Assembly (NCBI RefSeq): GCF_900099735.1
Contig: NZ_FNDT01000001.1
Location: forward strand, 551,722 to 615,721
DNA from: Arthrobacter subterraneus
GTDB taxonomy: Bacteria; Actinomycetota; Actinomycetes; Actinomycetales; Micrococcaceae
Length of the DNA: 64,000 bases
Direction: 5' to 3'
Shown: in pieces, positions 8,308 to 17,581 of the stretch
Layout of the letters: each line of letters starts with the position of its first letter
Numbering within the stretch: the first letter of the stretch is position 1
Translations under genes and position numbers: made by a program
Notes under the pieces: model-generated
Database searches by the model: none
Told to the model about the DNA's origin: nothing
What the model saw: the letters and a program-made list of their open reading frames with translations, nothing else

Positions 8308-10134
8308 ATGCCGACGCAATCTACACTGTGGGAGTCCCTCAGGCGTCTCTACCCGCACCTCCGACCAATCCTGCCGCGGCTGGTACTGGGGCTGTTTGCC
8401 GCGCTCGGGGCCAGCATCATGGTCCTGGCGATCCCGCAGGTGTTCCGGGTGCTCGTCAATGACGCACTCGCCGAGGGCCAGTCCGCCGCGACGGTGTGGA
8501 TAGCTTCCGGGATTGTCCTCATGCTCGGTGTGCTGGAGGCTGCCTTCGTGGCCATGCGCCGCTTCTTCGTCATCAATCCAGCCACCACCGTGGAAACCAA
8601 CCTGCGGACGTCCTTCTACCGGCACCTGCAGAACCTTGCCATAGCCTTCCACGACCGCTGGGGCAGCGGCCAGCTGTTGTCCCGCGCCATGACCGACCTG
8701 AACCTCATGCGGCGCTGGATGGCCTTCGGCGCCATCATGCTGGTGGTCGACTCGATCACCGTGACCGCCGGGGTGGCCATCATGTTCTTCATGAGCTGGC
8801 CGCTCGCGCTCATCTTCCTCGCTGCAGCAGTCCCGGTCATGATTTATGGCTTCCGTTTCCGGACTTCCTACAGCCGGGTCTCCCGCAAGAGCCAGGACCA
8901 GGCGGGTGACCTCGCGACCACCGTGGAGGAGTCCGTCCACGGGATCCGCGTCCTGAAGGCGTTCGGCCGGAGCCGCGAGGCTCTCGACGCGTTCAGCGAC
9001 CAGGCCGAGGAACTCCGCGAAACCGAGATTCACAAGGCGAAGAGCCTTGCCACCTTCTCCCTGATCGTCACGCTCCTCCCCGAACTGGCGCTCGGGGCAT
9101 CGCTGGTCACCGGCATCGTGCTTGCGGCAAACGATGCCGTGACCATCGGCAGCCTCGTCGCATTCTTCGCCACCGCGGGGGTGGTGGCCGGGCGCGTGGA
9201 ATTCATCGGTCCGCTCCTGGCCATGACCTTCACCGCCAAAACGGCGATCGACCGCCACTACGAGGTCATGGAGTCTGAAAACACCATCACCGATCCGGCA
9301 AGAGCCCGGAGCCTCACCGACCCGCGTGGAGAGGTGACGTTCGACGACGTCCACTTCCGCTACCCGGACGCGGTAGATACCTCCGCATCCGTCATCAACG
9401 GTGTGGACCTGACACTGCGGGCCGGAGAGACCATGGCACTGGTGGGGATCACGGGATGCGGCAAGAGCACGCTGCTGCAGTTGGTGCCCCGGCTCTACGA
9501 CGTCACCGGGGGCGCCATACGCATCGACGGCATCGACCTGCGCGAGTTCAGCCTCTCCGAACTGCGCCGCCACGTGGCCGTGGCCTTCGAGGACACCACG
9601 CTGTTCTCGAACTCGGTCCGCGAAAACGTCCTGATGGGTGCGGATCCCCGGAACGACGACGACGCCGAGGCAATCCTTGCGGAGGCCCTGGACGTGGCGC
9701 AGGCACACTTTGTGTATTCACTCCCCGACGGCGTTGACACCCTGATCGGCGAAGAAGGCCTGAGCCTTTCCGGCGGGCAGCGGCAGCGCCTGGCCCTGGC
9801 ACGCGCCATCGCCGCGAAGCCGAAGGTGCTCGTGCTCGATGACCCGCTGTCCGCACTCGACGTTCGCACCGAGGAGCTGGTGGAAGAGCGGCTCCGTGAG
9901 CTCCTGGCGGACACCACCACCCTGATCGTCGCGCACCGGCCCTCGACCGTTGCACTGGCGGACCGGGTGGCGCTGATGGAGAACGGCCGGATCGCCGACG
10001 TCGGCACCCACACCGAGCTGCTGGCGCGCAGCGATCATTACCGTTACGTCATCGCCAGCCTGTCCGATGAGCCAGTCGACCTGGACAGTGAGCTGGAAGA
10101 GCTCGGCCGCAATGACCAGGAGGCGCGCGCATGA
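8308..10134 (+). CDS. ABC exporter half-transporter, subunit with degenerate ATPase site
   Basis: A 608-residue fused permease/ATPase. Six membrane helices fall in about residues 20-320 and the nucleotide-binding domain in about 345-590. Walker A is GITGCGKST, the signature is LSGGQRQR, and Walker B is [12 protein letters not shown], where the usual catalytic Glu is Asp. The stop overlaps the next gene by ATGA. An Asp at the catalytic position combined with an intact signature is characteristic of the first subunit of heterodimeric exporters such as TM287/288, in which one composite site is non-hydrolytic. Substrate is unknown; multidrug or lipid export is typical. Confidence 0.92.
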   Translation: MPTQSTLWESLRRLYPHLRPILPRLVLGLFAALGASIMVLAIPQVFRVLVNDALAEGQSAATVWIASGIVLMLGVLEAAFVAMRRFFVINPATTVETNLRTSFYRHLQNLAIAFHDRWGSGQLLSRAMTDLNLMRRWMAFGAIMLVVDSITVTAGVAIMFFMSWPLALIFLAAAVPVMIYGFRFRTSYSRVSRKSQDQAGDLATTVEESVHGIRVLKAFGRSREALDAFSDQAEELRETEIHKAKSLATFSLIVTLLPELALGASLVTGIVLAANDAVTIGSLVAFFATAGVVAGRVEFIGPLLAMTFTAKTAIDRHYEVMESENTITDPARARSLTDPRGEVTFDDVHFRYPDAVDTSASVINGVDLTLRAGETMALVGITGCGKSTLLQLVPRLYDVTGGAIRIDGIDLREFSLSELRRHVAVAFEDTTLFSNSVRENVLMGADPRNDDDAEAILAEALDVAQAHFVYSLPDGVDTLIGEEGLSLSGGQRQRLALARAIAAKPKVLVLDDPLSALDVRTEELVEERLRELLADTTTLIVAHRPSTVALADRVALMENGRIADVGTHTELLARSDHYRYVIASLSDEPVDLDSELEELGRNDQEARA

Positions 10135-11993
10135 GCACCGAACCGAAGGAGAACAGCCGTGTGACGACCGACCGGCCGTCGTCGTCGGGCATTTCCTCGG
10201 GCGTCACCAACGAGGACGAGGTGATGCTGGACCGCGCGCAGAACAAGTCGGTGCGGTCCCGGTCCTTCAGGCTGCTCGGTTCGCTGATCCGACCCAACCG
10301 CAGGCAGTTCATCTGGACGGCCTTCCTGGTGGTCTTCTCGCAGATTGCCCGGGTGGCAGGGCCCGCCATCATTGCCTTCGGGATCGACCACGCTCTGCCC
10401 TCGCTGCTGCAGGGCGATCCGGCGCTGCTCTGGGCTGCCGGCATCACCTACCTCGTAGCCGCTGTGCTCGCGGCTACGCTGACGGCCGGCTACGTTCTCG
10501 CCGCCGCCCGGTTGAGCCAGGCGATGCTTCTGGATCTCCGTCTGCGGGTCTTCCGGCACACCCAGCGGCTCAGCCTCGAATTCCACGAGAAGTACACGTC
10601 GGGACGCATCATTTCCCGCCAGACTTCAGACCTTGAAGCGCTGCGCGAGCTGCTTGACTCCGGCGTGAGTTCACTGGCATCCGGCCTGATGTACATGATC
10701 TTCACTGCCGTCACCATCTTTGTGCTGGACTGGCCTACCGGGCTGCTGATCCTCGTCGCGGCCATCCCCATGACGTTTCTGGCCCGCTGGTACCAGAAGC
10801 ACTCGCAGATCGCATACCGGTCATCGCGGGTGGTATCGGCCAGGCTGATCGTCCACTTCATTGAGACCATGACCGGCATCCGCGCGGTCAAGGCGTTCCG
10901 CCGCGAGAAGGTCAACGCCGACCGCTACGACGAGCTCGCCGAGGATTACCGCAAGGTGACGGTGCGCTCGATCAACCTGAACGGTGTCTTCCAGCCCGGC
11001 CTGGTGCTGATCGGCAATGTAACCGTGGCCGCTGTGCTGCTGTTCGGCGGGTTCCGCGTCCTGGGCGGGTCCCTCGAGGTCGGCGCGCTGCTGGCCCTGC
11101 TGCTCTACAGCAAGCGGTTCTTCCAGCCGGTGGACCAGATGGCCATGTTCTACAACTCGTTCCAGTCCGCTGCCGCGGCGCTGGAGAAGGTCTCCGGACT
11201 GCTGCAGGAAGTTCCGACCGTGCGTCCGCCGAAGAACCCGGTGCCGCTGAAGAATGCCCAGGGCCGGATCGAGTTCGACGGCGTGGAGTTCCGCTATGGG
11301 GACGGTCCCGTCATCCTGCCGCGCCTGGATCTCACCCTTCCCGCGGGTCAGACCGTGGCCCTCGTCGGCCAGACCGGTGCGGGAAAGTCAACACTCGCCA
11401 AGGTGATCGCGCGGTTCTATGACGTCTCGGAAGGCCGTGTGACCCTGGACGGGGTGGATCTGCGCCAGCTGGCGCCGCAGGACCTGCGCCGCGCCGTCGT
11501 CATGGTCACCCAGGAGGCCTTCCTGTTCAGCGGGAGCGTGGCGGACAACATTGCGCTCGGCAAACCGGAAGCCAGCCGTGAGGAGATCGAAGGCGCTGCG
11601 CGGGCCGTGGGTGCGCATGAGTTCATCACCTCGCTGCCGGAAGGTTACGACACCGACGTGAACAAGCGGGGCGGGCGCGTTTCTTCCGGCCAGCGGCAGC
11701 TGATCAGCTTCGCGCGGGCCTTCCTCGCCGATCCGGCGGTACTGATTCTCGACGAGGCGACGTCATCACTGGACATCCCCAGTGAGCGCCTGGTCCAGCA
11801 GGGACTGCAGAAACTGCTGGGCAACCGGACTGCGCTCATCATCGCCCACCGGCTCTCGACGGTGGAGATCGCCGACCGCGTGCTGGTGATGCACGACGGC
11901 GCCGTGGTGGAGGACGGCACGCCCGCCGACCTGATCAGCGGTACGGGCCGTTTCGCGACACTCCACGCTGCCTGGCGGGACTCACTGGTGTAG
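10131..11993 (+). CDS. ABC exporter half-transporter, subunit with canonical ATPase site
   Basis: A 620-residue fused permease/ATPase. A hydrophilic N-terminal extension of about 45 residues precedes six membrane helices and the ATPase domain. Walker A is GQTGAGKST, Walker B is [12 protein letters not shown] with the catalytic Glu, but the signature is VSSGQRQ instead of LSGGQ. This is complementary to the upstream subunit, so each heterodimer would have one consensus and one degenerate site. Start and upstream stop overlap by 4 bp. It is followed by tRNA-Pro on the same strand. No regulator is adjacent, so the inducing substrate cannot be guessed. Confidence 0.92.
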   Translation: MSTEPKENSRVTTDRPSSSGISSGVTNEDEVMLDRAQNKSVRSRSFRLLGSLIRPNRRQFIWTAFLVVFSQIARVAGPAIIAFGIDHALPSLLQGDPALLWAAGITYLVAAVLAATLTAGYVLAAARLSQAMLLDLRLRVFRHTQRLSLEFHEKYTSGRIISRQTSDLEALRELLDSGVSSLASGLMYMIFTAVTIFVLDWPTGLLILVAAIPMTFLARWYQKHSQIAYRSSRVVSARLIVHFIETMTGIRAVKAFRREKVNADRYDELAEDYRKVTVRSINLNGVFQPGLVLIGNVTVAAVLLFGGFRVLGGSLEVGALLALLLYSKRFFQPVDQMAMFYNSFQSAAAALEKVSGLLQEVPTVRPPKNPVPLKNAQGRIEFDGVEFRYGDGPVILPRLDLTLPAGQTVALVGQTGAGKSTLAKVIARFYDVSEGRVTLDGVDLRQLAPQDLRRAVVMVTQEAFLFSGSVADNIALGKPEASREEIEGAARAVGAHEFITSLPEGYDTDVNKRGGRVSSGQRQLISFARAFLADPAVLILDEATSSLDIPSERLVQQGLQKLLGNRTALIIAHRLSTVEIADRVLVMHDGAVVEDGTPADLISGTGRFATLHAAWRDSLV

Positions 11994-12062
11994 TTCGTCA
12001 CCGGCACATTTGTCCGTTATCCTTGAGAGGTTGCTTTCGCGGCTTGCCCGGGACAGCACAAT

Positions 12063-12139
12063 CGGGGTGTGGCGCAGCTTGGTAGCGCGCGTCGTTCGGG
12101 ACGACGAGGCCGCAGGTTCAAATCCTGTCACCCCGACCA
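12063..12139 (+). tRNA. tRNA-Pro (anticodon CGG)
   Basis: 77 nt including an encoded CCA. The acceptor stem CGGGGTG pairs with CACCCCG. The anticodon stem CGTCG/CGACG encloses loop TTCGGGA with anticodon CGG, and the T arm contains GGTTCAAATCC. The cloverleaf is complete. A strong terminator begins about 10 nt later. Confidence 0.95.
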
Positions 12140-12148
12140 CACACGAAA

Positions 12149-12226
12149 ACAAAAGCTGCCCACCGAGTTGCACTACTCGGTGGGCAGCTTTTGTGTATGC
12201 CCACTGAGCTGCTCAACCCAGTGGGC
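12149..12226. terminator. Double-hairpin bidirectional terminator between tRNA-Pro and purC
   Basis: A perfect 20-bp inverted repeat (12149-12168 with 12174-12193, core GCTGCCCACCGAGT) ends in TTTTGT on the plus strand and has AAAA on the other side, so it can end transcription from both directions. A second 8-bp hairpin (GCCCACTG at 12199 with CAGTGGGC at 12219) follows. The two genes are convergent. Confidence 0.85.
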
Positions 12227-12242
12227 AATCGGTGTCTATTTA

Positions 12243-13109
12243 TCAGCTGAACGTCCGCCCCGTCAGCCGCTCGTAGGCCTCGATGTACCGGGCGCGGGTT
12301 TTCTCGACCACCTCGGCCGGCAGGGCAGGCGGGGCTGACACGCGGTCCCAGCCGGCGTCGTCGGACGTGAGCCAGTCCCGGACAAACTGCTTGTCGAAGG
12401 AGGGCTGCGCCTTGCCCGGAGAGTACAGCTCAGCATCCCAGAACCTCGAGGAATCCGGCGTCAGCACCTCGTCCCCGAGGGTTACCTCGCCGGAGCTGGA
12501 CATCCCGAACTCCACCTTGGTGTCCGCGAGGATGATCCCACGCTCCCGCGCAATGGACTCCGCCCGGGCGTAGATATCGAGTGTCAGGGACCGGAGCTTT
12601 GCCGCGAGGTCATCGCCGACCATCATGACCACGGCGTCGTAGGTGATGTTCTCGTCATGCTCGCCCACTTCGGCCTTGGCTGACGGCGTGAACAGGGGCT
12701 TGTCCAGCCGCGATCCGTCCACCAGGCCGTCCGGCAACGGCAATTCACACACCGTCCGCGACTCGTTGTATTCGGCCAGCCCGGAACCGGTCAGGTACCC
12801 GCGGGCGATGCACTCGACCGGATACATCTCCAGCCGTTGGCAGATCATGGCGCGACCGGCCACCTCGGCCGGAACATCGGTGGACAACACATGGTTGGGG
12901 ATCCCCGTGAGCTGCTCGAACCACCACAGGCTCAACTGGGTGAGGACCCGGCCCTTGTCCGGGATCTCGGATGACAGCACAAAGTCATAGGCGCTGATCC
13001 GGTCACTGGCTACCACCAGTACGCGGTCGTCCTCCCCTGTCACTGGTTCGTAGAGGTCCCGGACCTTGCCCGAGTAGATGTGTTGCCAGCCGGCAAGTTC
13101 CTGTGCCAT
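12243..13109 (-). CDS. purC: Phosphoribosylaminoimidazole-succinocarboxamide synthase
   Basis: A 288-residue enzyme that joins aspartate to CAIR to give SAICAR, with ATP hydrolysis, in purine synthesis. Seen directly: the N-terminal YSGKVRDLYE nucleotide-binding loop, ASDRISAYDFVL, ECIARGYLTGSG and LADTKVEFG. Length is as expected for the long PurC form used by actinobacteria. It starts 2 bp after the purD stop, so the two form an operon read leftwards. The shared terminator at 12149-12226 ends it. Confidence 0.96.
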   Translation of the reverse strand: MAQELAGWQHIYSGKVRDLYEPVTGEDDRVLVVASDRISAYDFVLSSEIPDKGRVLTQLSLWWFEQLTGIPNHVLSTDVPAEVAGRAMICQRLEMYPVECIARGYLTGSGLAEYNESRTVCELPLPDGLVDGSRLDKPLFTPSAKAEVGEHDENITYDAVVMMVGDDLAAKLRSLTLDIYARAESIARERGIILADTKVEFGMSSSGEVTLGDEVLTPDSSRFWDAELYSPGKAQPSFDKQFVRDWLTSDDAGWDRVSAPPALPAEVVEKTRARYIEAYERLTGRTFS

Positions 13110-13111
13110 TC

Positions 13112-14401
13112 CTACGCTCCGCCCGTCGCCGAAACAACCACTTCACCGCGCGCGGCCTTCGCAGCGATGTCCGTGCGGTACTGGCCGCCTTCGAGCGTCA
13201 GGCGACTCACGCCGTCGTACGCCCTGTCGCGCGCCTCCGCAAGGTCGGAACCGAGCCCGACGACGGCGAGCACCCGCCCGCCGGACGACACCACTGCGCC
13301 GTCCCCGGCAAGCGCGGTGCCGGCATGGAGTACGGATACCCCCTCGAGGGCGGCGGCATCCTCCAGCCCGGAGATCGGATCGCCGGTGCGCGGTGCGTCC
13401 GGGTAATTCGCGGAAGCAAGCACGACGGCGACAGCAGCTTCGGAGGACCAGTGCAGGTTGTCGACGGTCTCCAGTTCGCCCTTCGCGGCAGCGAGGAGAA
13501 CCCCGCCCAGCGGGGTCCTGAGCCGGGCGAGGACCGCCTGGGTCTCCGGATCACCGAAGCGTGCGTTGAACTCGATAACCCGCAGCCCACGGGAGGTCAG
13601 GGCCAGCCCGCAGTAGAGAACGCCGGTGAACGGCGTGCCGCGGCGCGCCATCTCGTCAATGGTGGGCTGCGCCACGCGCTCAAGAACCTCATCCACCAGA
13701 CCGGCGGGAACCCATTCCAGGGGTGAATAGGCGCCCATGCCGCCGGTGTTGGGGCCCTCGTCATTGTCGAAGATGCGCTTGAAATCCTGGGCCGGGGCGA
13801 GCGGCACTACGGTGGAGCCGTCCGAGAGGACAAAGAGCGAGACCTCCGGGCCGTCAAGGTACTCCTCGATGACCACGGTGCCGCCGGCGTCGAAGCACGC
13901 CTGCGCATGGTTCAGGGCTGCGGTGCGGTCGGAGGTCACCACCACTCCCTTGCCCGCCGCGAGCCCGTCATCCTTGACGACGTAGGGTGCACCGAAGGAA
14001 TCCAGTGCCTCTTCGGCTTCGGCCGCTGTGGAGGCGACCTTCGCCATCGCCGTGGGAACCCCGGCGGCAGCCATGACCTGCTTCGCGAACGCCTTCGACG
14101 CCTCGAGCTGAGCAGCCGCCTTCGTGGGACCGAAAACGGGGATCCCCGCCTCGATCAATGCGTCCGCAACACCCGCAGCCAATGGAGCTTCCGGACCCAC
14201 CACCACCAGGTCGGAGCCTAGCGAGACGGCCAGCTCCGTGACGGCTGCCGGGTTGTTCGCATCGATGCTGTGCGCCGGGACGTCCTGGGCCATTCCGGCG
14301 TTTCCCGGTGCTGCATGCACCTCGCTCACAAAGGGATCGGCGAGGAGAGCTCGGACAATGGCGTGTTCGCGGCCTCCGGGGCCAATCACAAGAACCTTCA
14401 C
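13112..14401 (-). CDS. purD: Phosphoribosylamine-glycine ligase
   Basis: A 429-residue ATP-grasp ligase converting phosphoribosylamine and glycine to GAR. The N-terminal MKVLVIGPGGREHAI, the ATP-grasp region with PYVVKDDGLAAGKGV, and the signature RFGDPETQ are all present. The family's usual length is 420-430. First gene of the purD-purC operon; no upstream operator was recognised in the 150-bp gap shared with the oxidoreductase gene, which contains a hairpin repeat instead. Confidence 0.96.
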   Translation of the reverse strand: MKVLVIGPGGREHAIVRALLADPFVSEVHAAPGNAGMAQDVPAHSIDANNPAAVTELAVSLGSDLVVVGPEAPLAAGVADALIEAGIPVFGPTKAAAQLEASKAFAKQVMAAAGVPTAMAKVASTAAEAEEALDSFGAPYVVKDDGLAAGKGVVVTSDRTAALNHAQACFDAGGTVVIEEYLDGPEVSLFVLSDGSTVVPLAPAQDFKRIFDNDEGPNTGGMGAYSPLEWVPAGLVDEVLERVAQPTIDEMARRGTPFTGVLYCGLALTSRGLRVIEFNARFGDPETQAVLARLRTPLGGVLLAAAKGELETVDNLHWSSEAAVAVVLASANYPDAPRTGDPISGLEDAAALEGVSVLHAGTALAGDGAVVSSGGRVLAVVGLGSDLAEARDRAYDGVSRLTLEGGQYRTDIAAKAARGEVVVSATGGA

Positions 14402-14451
14402 AGTAGTTCAGGGTACTGGCTGACTCCTGTGCCAAAGTAATGACTACGGAA

Positions 14452-14510
14452 GTTTTTGTCGCGGTTCTGCTGCCAAGACGCCTGGATAACAGCAGAACGG
14501 CGACAAAAAC
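14452..14510. repeat. Family-II hairpin repeat (21-bp inverted repeat)
   Basis: Arms 14452-14472 and 14490-14510 pair with one mismatch around a 17-nt loop. The outer end is GTTTTTGTCGC and the inner end is GTTCTGCTG. It lies between the divergent purD and oxidoreductase genes, so it is not a terminator for either. Its layout (two ~21-27-nt arms, poly-T-like outer part) resembles family I, but the sequence differs. Confidence 0.8.
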
Positions 14511-14552
14511 TGCAACACCAATACGTGAAGCCGCCCTCTCCGAACACTTGGT

Positions 14553-16160
14553 ATGAAAGCCGTCCGCACCTCCCGCCGCAGCGCCCCGTCGCTGCGTGCA
14601 CTCCCGATGCTCGCCGGAATCCTCGCGGCGGGCCTGGTCCTCGGCGTGGCCGAGCTGGTCGGTGCGTTTTTCTCGACGCGGTCAGCACCCCTCATTGCGC
14701 TGGGATCGACCTTCATCGACTTCACGCCGTCATGGTTGAAGGACTTCGCGATCGACACCTTCGGGACCAATGACAAACTCGCCCTCTTTGTCGGCATGGC
14801 TGTCACGATCGTCTTCCTGGCCGCCCTCCTGGGGTTGGTCGCCTGGCGTCGCTGGGTCCTTGGGGTGGCGGGGGTCCTCTACATGGGGGCGGTCATGGTT
14901 GCCGCCGTCGTCTCCCGTGCCGGCGCAACAGTCCTTGACGCGGTGCCGTCAGTCATCGGAACGCTGGCCGGACTGGCCGCGCTCCGGTGGATGATCCAGA
15001 AGCTCCGCGCTGCCCGGCCCACTGCTGCCGAAGCAGCCGACGACGACGGCGCCTTCAGCACCGCTGACAACCCACCCGAGCGCGCACGTACCGGGGTCAG
15101 CAGGCGCGGGTTCTTCGCTGCGGCGGGGGTGACCGCCGTCGTCGCCGCTGCAACCGCGGCGGGTGGGGCCGTGGTCAGCGGTATCCGCAACACCGTGAAT
15201 GTCACCCGGGAGCGGCTGAAGTTCCCGGCGCCGGCCAGCACCGCGATGCCGGTCCCGGACGGTGTGGACGTGGACCTCGACGGCGTTGAGCCGTGGGTCA
15301 CCCCGAACAAGGATTTCTACCGTATCGACACCGCCCTGCAGGTCCCCACCATCGACGTGGACACCTGGGAACTGCGGATCCACGGGATGGTCGAGGAGGA
15401 GGTCCGGGTTACCTTCCAGGAGCTGCTGGAGTCCGATCTGATCGAGCGGCACATCACGCTCACCTGTGTGTCCAACCCGGTGGGCGGGGACCTCGCGGGC
15501 AACGCGAAGTGGCTCGGCTATCCCATCCGCGAGCTGCTCAAGCGCGCCCGGCCCACCGCTGGTGCGGACATGGTGCTCTCCACGAGCACCGACGGCTTCA
15601 GCGCCTCCACTCCCCTGCCCATCCTGCAGGACGAGCGCGATGCTATCCTCGCCGTCGCCATGAATGATGAACCGCTTCCGCTGGAACACGGCTACCCGGT
15701 GCGCATGGTGGTCCCGGGGCTGTACGGCTACGTCTCGGCAACCAAGTGGGTGGTCGATCTCGAAGTGACCCGGTTCGCGGACGCCACCGCCTACTGGACA
15801 GACCGCGGCTGGGCGGAAGAGGGCCCCATCAAGACGCAGTCACGCGTCGAGGTTCCCCGGGCCTTCGCCAAGGTAGCCCCCGGGACCGTCCGGGTGGGCG
15901 GTACTGCATGGGCCCAGACCCGCGGCATCGACAGGGTGGAGGTGCAGGTCGACGACGGACCCTGGGAGGAAGCCACCCTCGCCGCCGAATACACCGTGGA
16001 CACCTGGCGGCAGTGGACGCATGAAGTGCAGCTGGAGCCGGGATCCCACCGGATCCGTTCCCGGGCCTATGACCCGGACGGCGTCCAGACCGAGGAGCGC
16101 GCCGACAGCGTCCCCGACGGCGCGTCCGGCTGGCACACCGTCCAGTTCTCCGCGGAGTAG
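14553..16160 (+). CDS. Membrane-anchored molybdopterin-dependent oxidoreductase (sulfite oxidase family)
   Basis: A 535-residue protein. The N-terminal ~150 residues form about four membrane helices. Then comes an internal twin-arginine-like motif VSRRGFF (Arg 184-185) with a fifth hydrophobic stretch. The Moco domain follows, with the ligand Cys at about 305 in TLTCVSNPVGG. The last ~100 residues are the Ig-like dimerisation domain. This is a sulfite-oxidase-fold enzyme exposed outside the membrane. No heme domain or partner subunit is adjacent. Substrate could be sulfite, or methionine-sulfoxide-like compounds as in YedY/MsrP; sequence alone does not decide. Confidence 0.88.
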   Translation: MKAVRTSRRSAPSLRALPMLAGILAAGLVLGVAELVGAFFSTRSAPLIALGSTFIDFTPSWLKDFAIDTFGTNDKLALFVGMAVTIVFLAALLGLVAWRRWVLGVAGVLYMGAVMVAAVVSRAGATVLDAVPSVIGTLAGLAALRWMIQKLRAARPTAAEAADDDGAFSTADNPPERARTGVSRRGFFAAAGVTAVVAAATAAGGAVVSGIRNTVNVTRERLKFPAPASTAMPVPDGVDVDLDGVEPWVTPNKDFYRIDTALQVPTIDVDTWELRIHGMVEEEVRVTFQELLESDLIERHITLTCVSNPVGGDLAGNAKWLGYPIRELLKRARPTAGADMVLSTSTDGFSASTPLPILQDERDAILAVAMNDEPLPLEHGYPVRMVVPGLYGYVSATKWVVDLEVTRFADATAYWTDRGWAEEGPIKTQSRVEVPRAFAKVAPGTVRVGGTAWAQTRGIDRVEVQVDDGPWEEATLAAEYTVDTWRQWTHEVQLEPGSHRIRSRAYDPDGVQTEERADSVPDGASGWHTVQFSAE

Positions 16161-16190
16161 CACTTCAGCCGGATGCGCAATACTTGAAGC

Positions 16191-17195
16191 ATGCCCTCCA
16201 TTTTCCCCTCGTCCAGCGCGGTTGACCTCGCGGTCCTGGAGCGTAACGGCTTCATCGAGTCCCGCCACATCGGCTCCGCCGTGGTGCTCGCGGCTGACGG
16301 CTCCACGGTCACGGAACTCGGCGACGTGAATGCGCCCATCTTCCCGCGCTCCACCCTGAAACCGTTCCAGGCCCTTGCCGCCATGCAGGCCGGAGTCCCG
16401 CTGCGGGGCGCGCAGGTAGCCCTCGCGGCGGCGAGCCATGTGGGCAGCCACGAGCACATGGATGTGGTGAAGTCCATGCTGAGCGCGGCGGGCGTCACGG
16501 AGGATGACCTGCAGTGCCCCGCCGACTGGCCGCAGGACGAGGAAGCCCGCAACTGGCTCATCCGCACCGACAAGGGGCGCCGGCGGGTGGCGTTCAACTG
16601 CTCCGGTAAGCACGCCGCCTTCCTCTGGGCCTGCACCGAGAATTCGTGGGACCACAAGACGTACCTCGACCGGGCCCACCCGCTGCAGCAGCGCATCGCC
16701 GCCGTCATCGAGGAATACACCGAAGAGACGGTGGAGCACTGGGCGGTGGACGGCTGCGGCGCCCCGCTCGGCGCAGTCTCCCTCACCGGGCTGGCCCGCG
16801 GCATCGGCAAGATCGCCAAGGCACCGGGTGACAAGAACGCCGATGCCCGCGCAGCCACCATCGCCACGGCCATGCTCGACTACCCGTGGGCGGTCCACGG
16901 CCACGGCCGCGAGAACTCCGTGGTCATGGAAGACCTCGGGATCCTGGCCAAGAACGGCGCCGAGGGCGTCCTCGTGATGGCCGCTCCCACCGGCGTCTCG
17001 ATGGCGCTCAAGATCCTGGACGGAAACATCCGCGCCACCACCCTGGTGGGCCTGACCCTCCTTGCCGCCTCCGGCGCCCTCGACGCCGAGGACGTGGCAC
17101 CCGTGCTGGAGAAGGTTGTGCAGCCCGTGCTGGGCGGCGGTGTTCCCGTCGGCAGGCTGCGTCTCGCCGCTCCGGTCATGGCGCTGCTGGACTGA
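16191..17195 (+). CDS. L-asparaginase II family protein (Rhizobium etli type)
   Basis: A 334-residue enzyme of the COG4448 asparaginase group, unrelated in fold to E. coli AnsB. The serine-lysine motif RSTLKPFQ (about residues 52-59), the central AFNCSGKHAAFL and the VDGCGAPLGAVSL motif match the ReAII family, whose members hydrolyse L-asparagine. The fold is of the beta-lactamase type. It has no signal peptide, so it should act in the cytoplasm. The next gene begins 2 bp after its stop, suggesting an operon with the SCP2-like and DUF2079 genes. Confidence 0.88.
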   Translation: MPSIFPSSSAVDLAVLERNGFIESRHIGSAVVLAADGSTVTELGDVNAPIFPRSTLKPFQALAAMQAGVPLRGAQVALAAASHVGSHEHMDVVKSMLSAAGVTEDDLQCPADWPQDEEARNWLIRTDKGRRRVAFNCSGKHAAFLWACTENSWDHKTYLDRAHPLQQRIAAVIEEYTEETVEHWAVDGCGAPLGAVSLTGLARGIGKIAKAPGDKNADARAATIATAMLDYPWAVHGHGRENSVVMEDLGILAKNGAEGVLVMAAPTGVSMALKILDGNIRATTLVGLTLLAASGALDAEDVAPVLEKVVQPVLGGGVPVGRLRLAAPVMALLD

Positions 17196-17197
17196 CC

Positions 17198-17581
17198 ATG
17201 GCACGACGGCGTATCCCTGCGGCCGCGGGCAGCGCTGCGGTCCGCGCGGTGGTCGCCGGCAGCACAGACCGCACCGAACGCGCGACGGCGGTGCGCTACT
17301 CCCTGGAGGAGCTCGCCGCCCGCGCACCCGGCAACACCGTGGAGGTGCGCGTCCCGCCGCTGGGGGTCACCCAGTGCGTGGAGGGCCCGCGCCATACCCG
17401 CGGCACCCCGCCGAACGTCATTGAAACCAGCGCCGACACCTGGCTTGCCCTGATCATCGGGGAGGTGGACTGGGCCCAGGCAGTGGCATCGGGTGCCGTC
17501 TCCGCCTCCGGCCAGCGCGCGGACCTGTCCGCGCTGCTGCCGCTCTTCCCCCAGGCGCCGCAGCCACCGGGCCCGGCATGA
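17198..17581 (+). CDS. Sterol-carrier (SCP2-like) family protein
   Basis: A 127-residue protein. The start is MARRRIPAAAG; the middle contains LEELAARAPGNTVEVRVPPLGVTQ, and the C-terminal half has ETSADTWLALIIG and the acidic-to-hydrophobic pattern of actinobacterial sterol-carrier family proteins. Such domains bind hydrophobic ligands in a groove. ATG 17198 lies 2 bp after the asparaginase stop and its own stop overlaps the next start by ATGA. The ligand is unknown and function is by family only. Confidence 0.75.
   Translation: MARRRIPAAAGSAAVRAVVAGSTDRTERATAVRYSLEELAARAPGNTVEVRVPPLGVTQCVEGPRHTRGTPPNVIETSADTWLALIIGEVDWAQAVASGAVSASGQRADLSALLPLFPQAPQPPGPA

Noticed and set aside
8281-9708. 475-codon open frame opposite the first ABC exporter gene
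   Set aside because: Low-complexity charged product, antisense to a fully convincing gene.
15840-17327. 495-codon open frame opposite the oxidoreductase and asparaginase genes
   Set aside because: Spans two well-supported genes on the other strand and has no family features.
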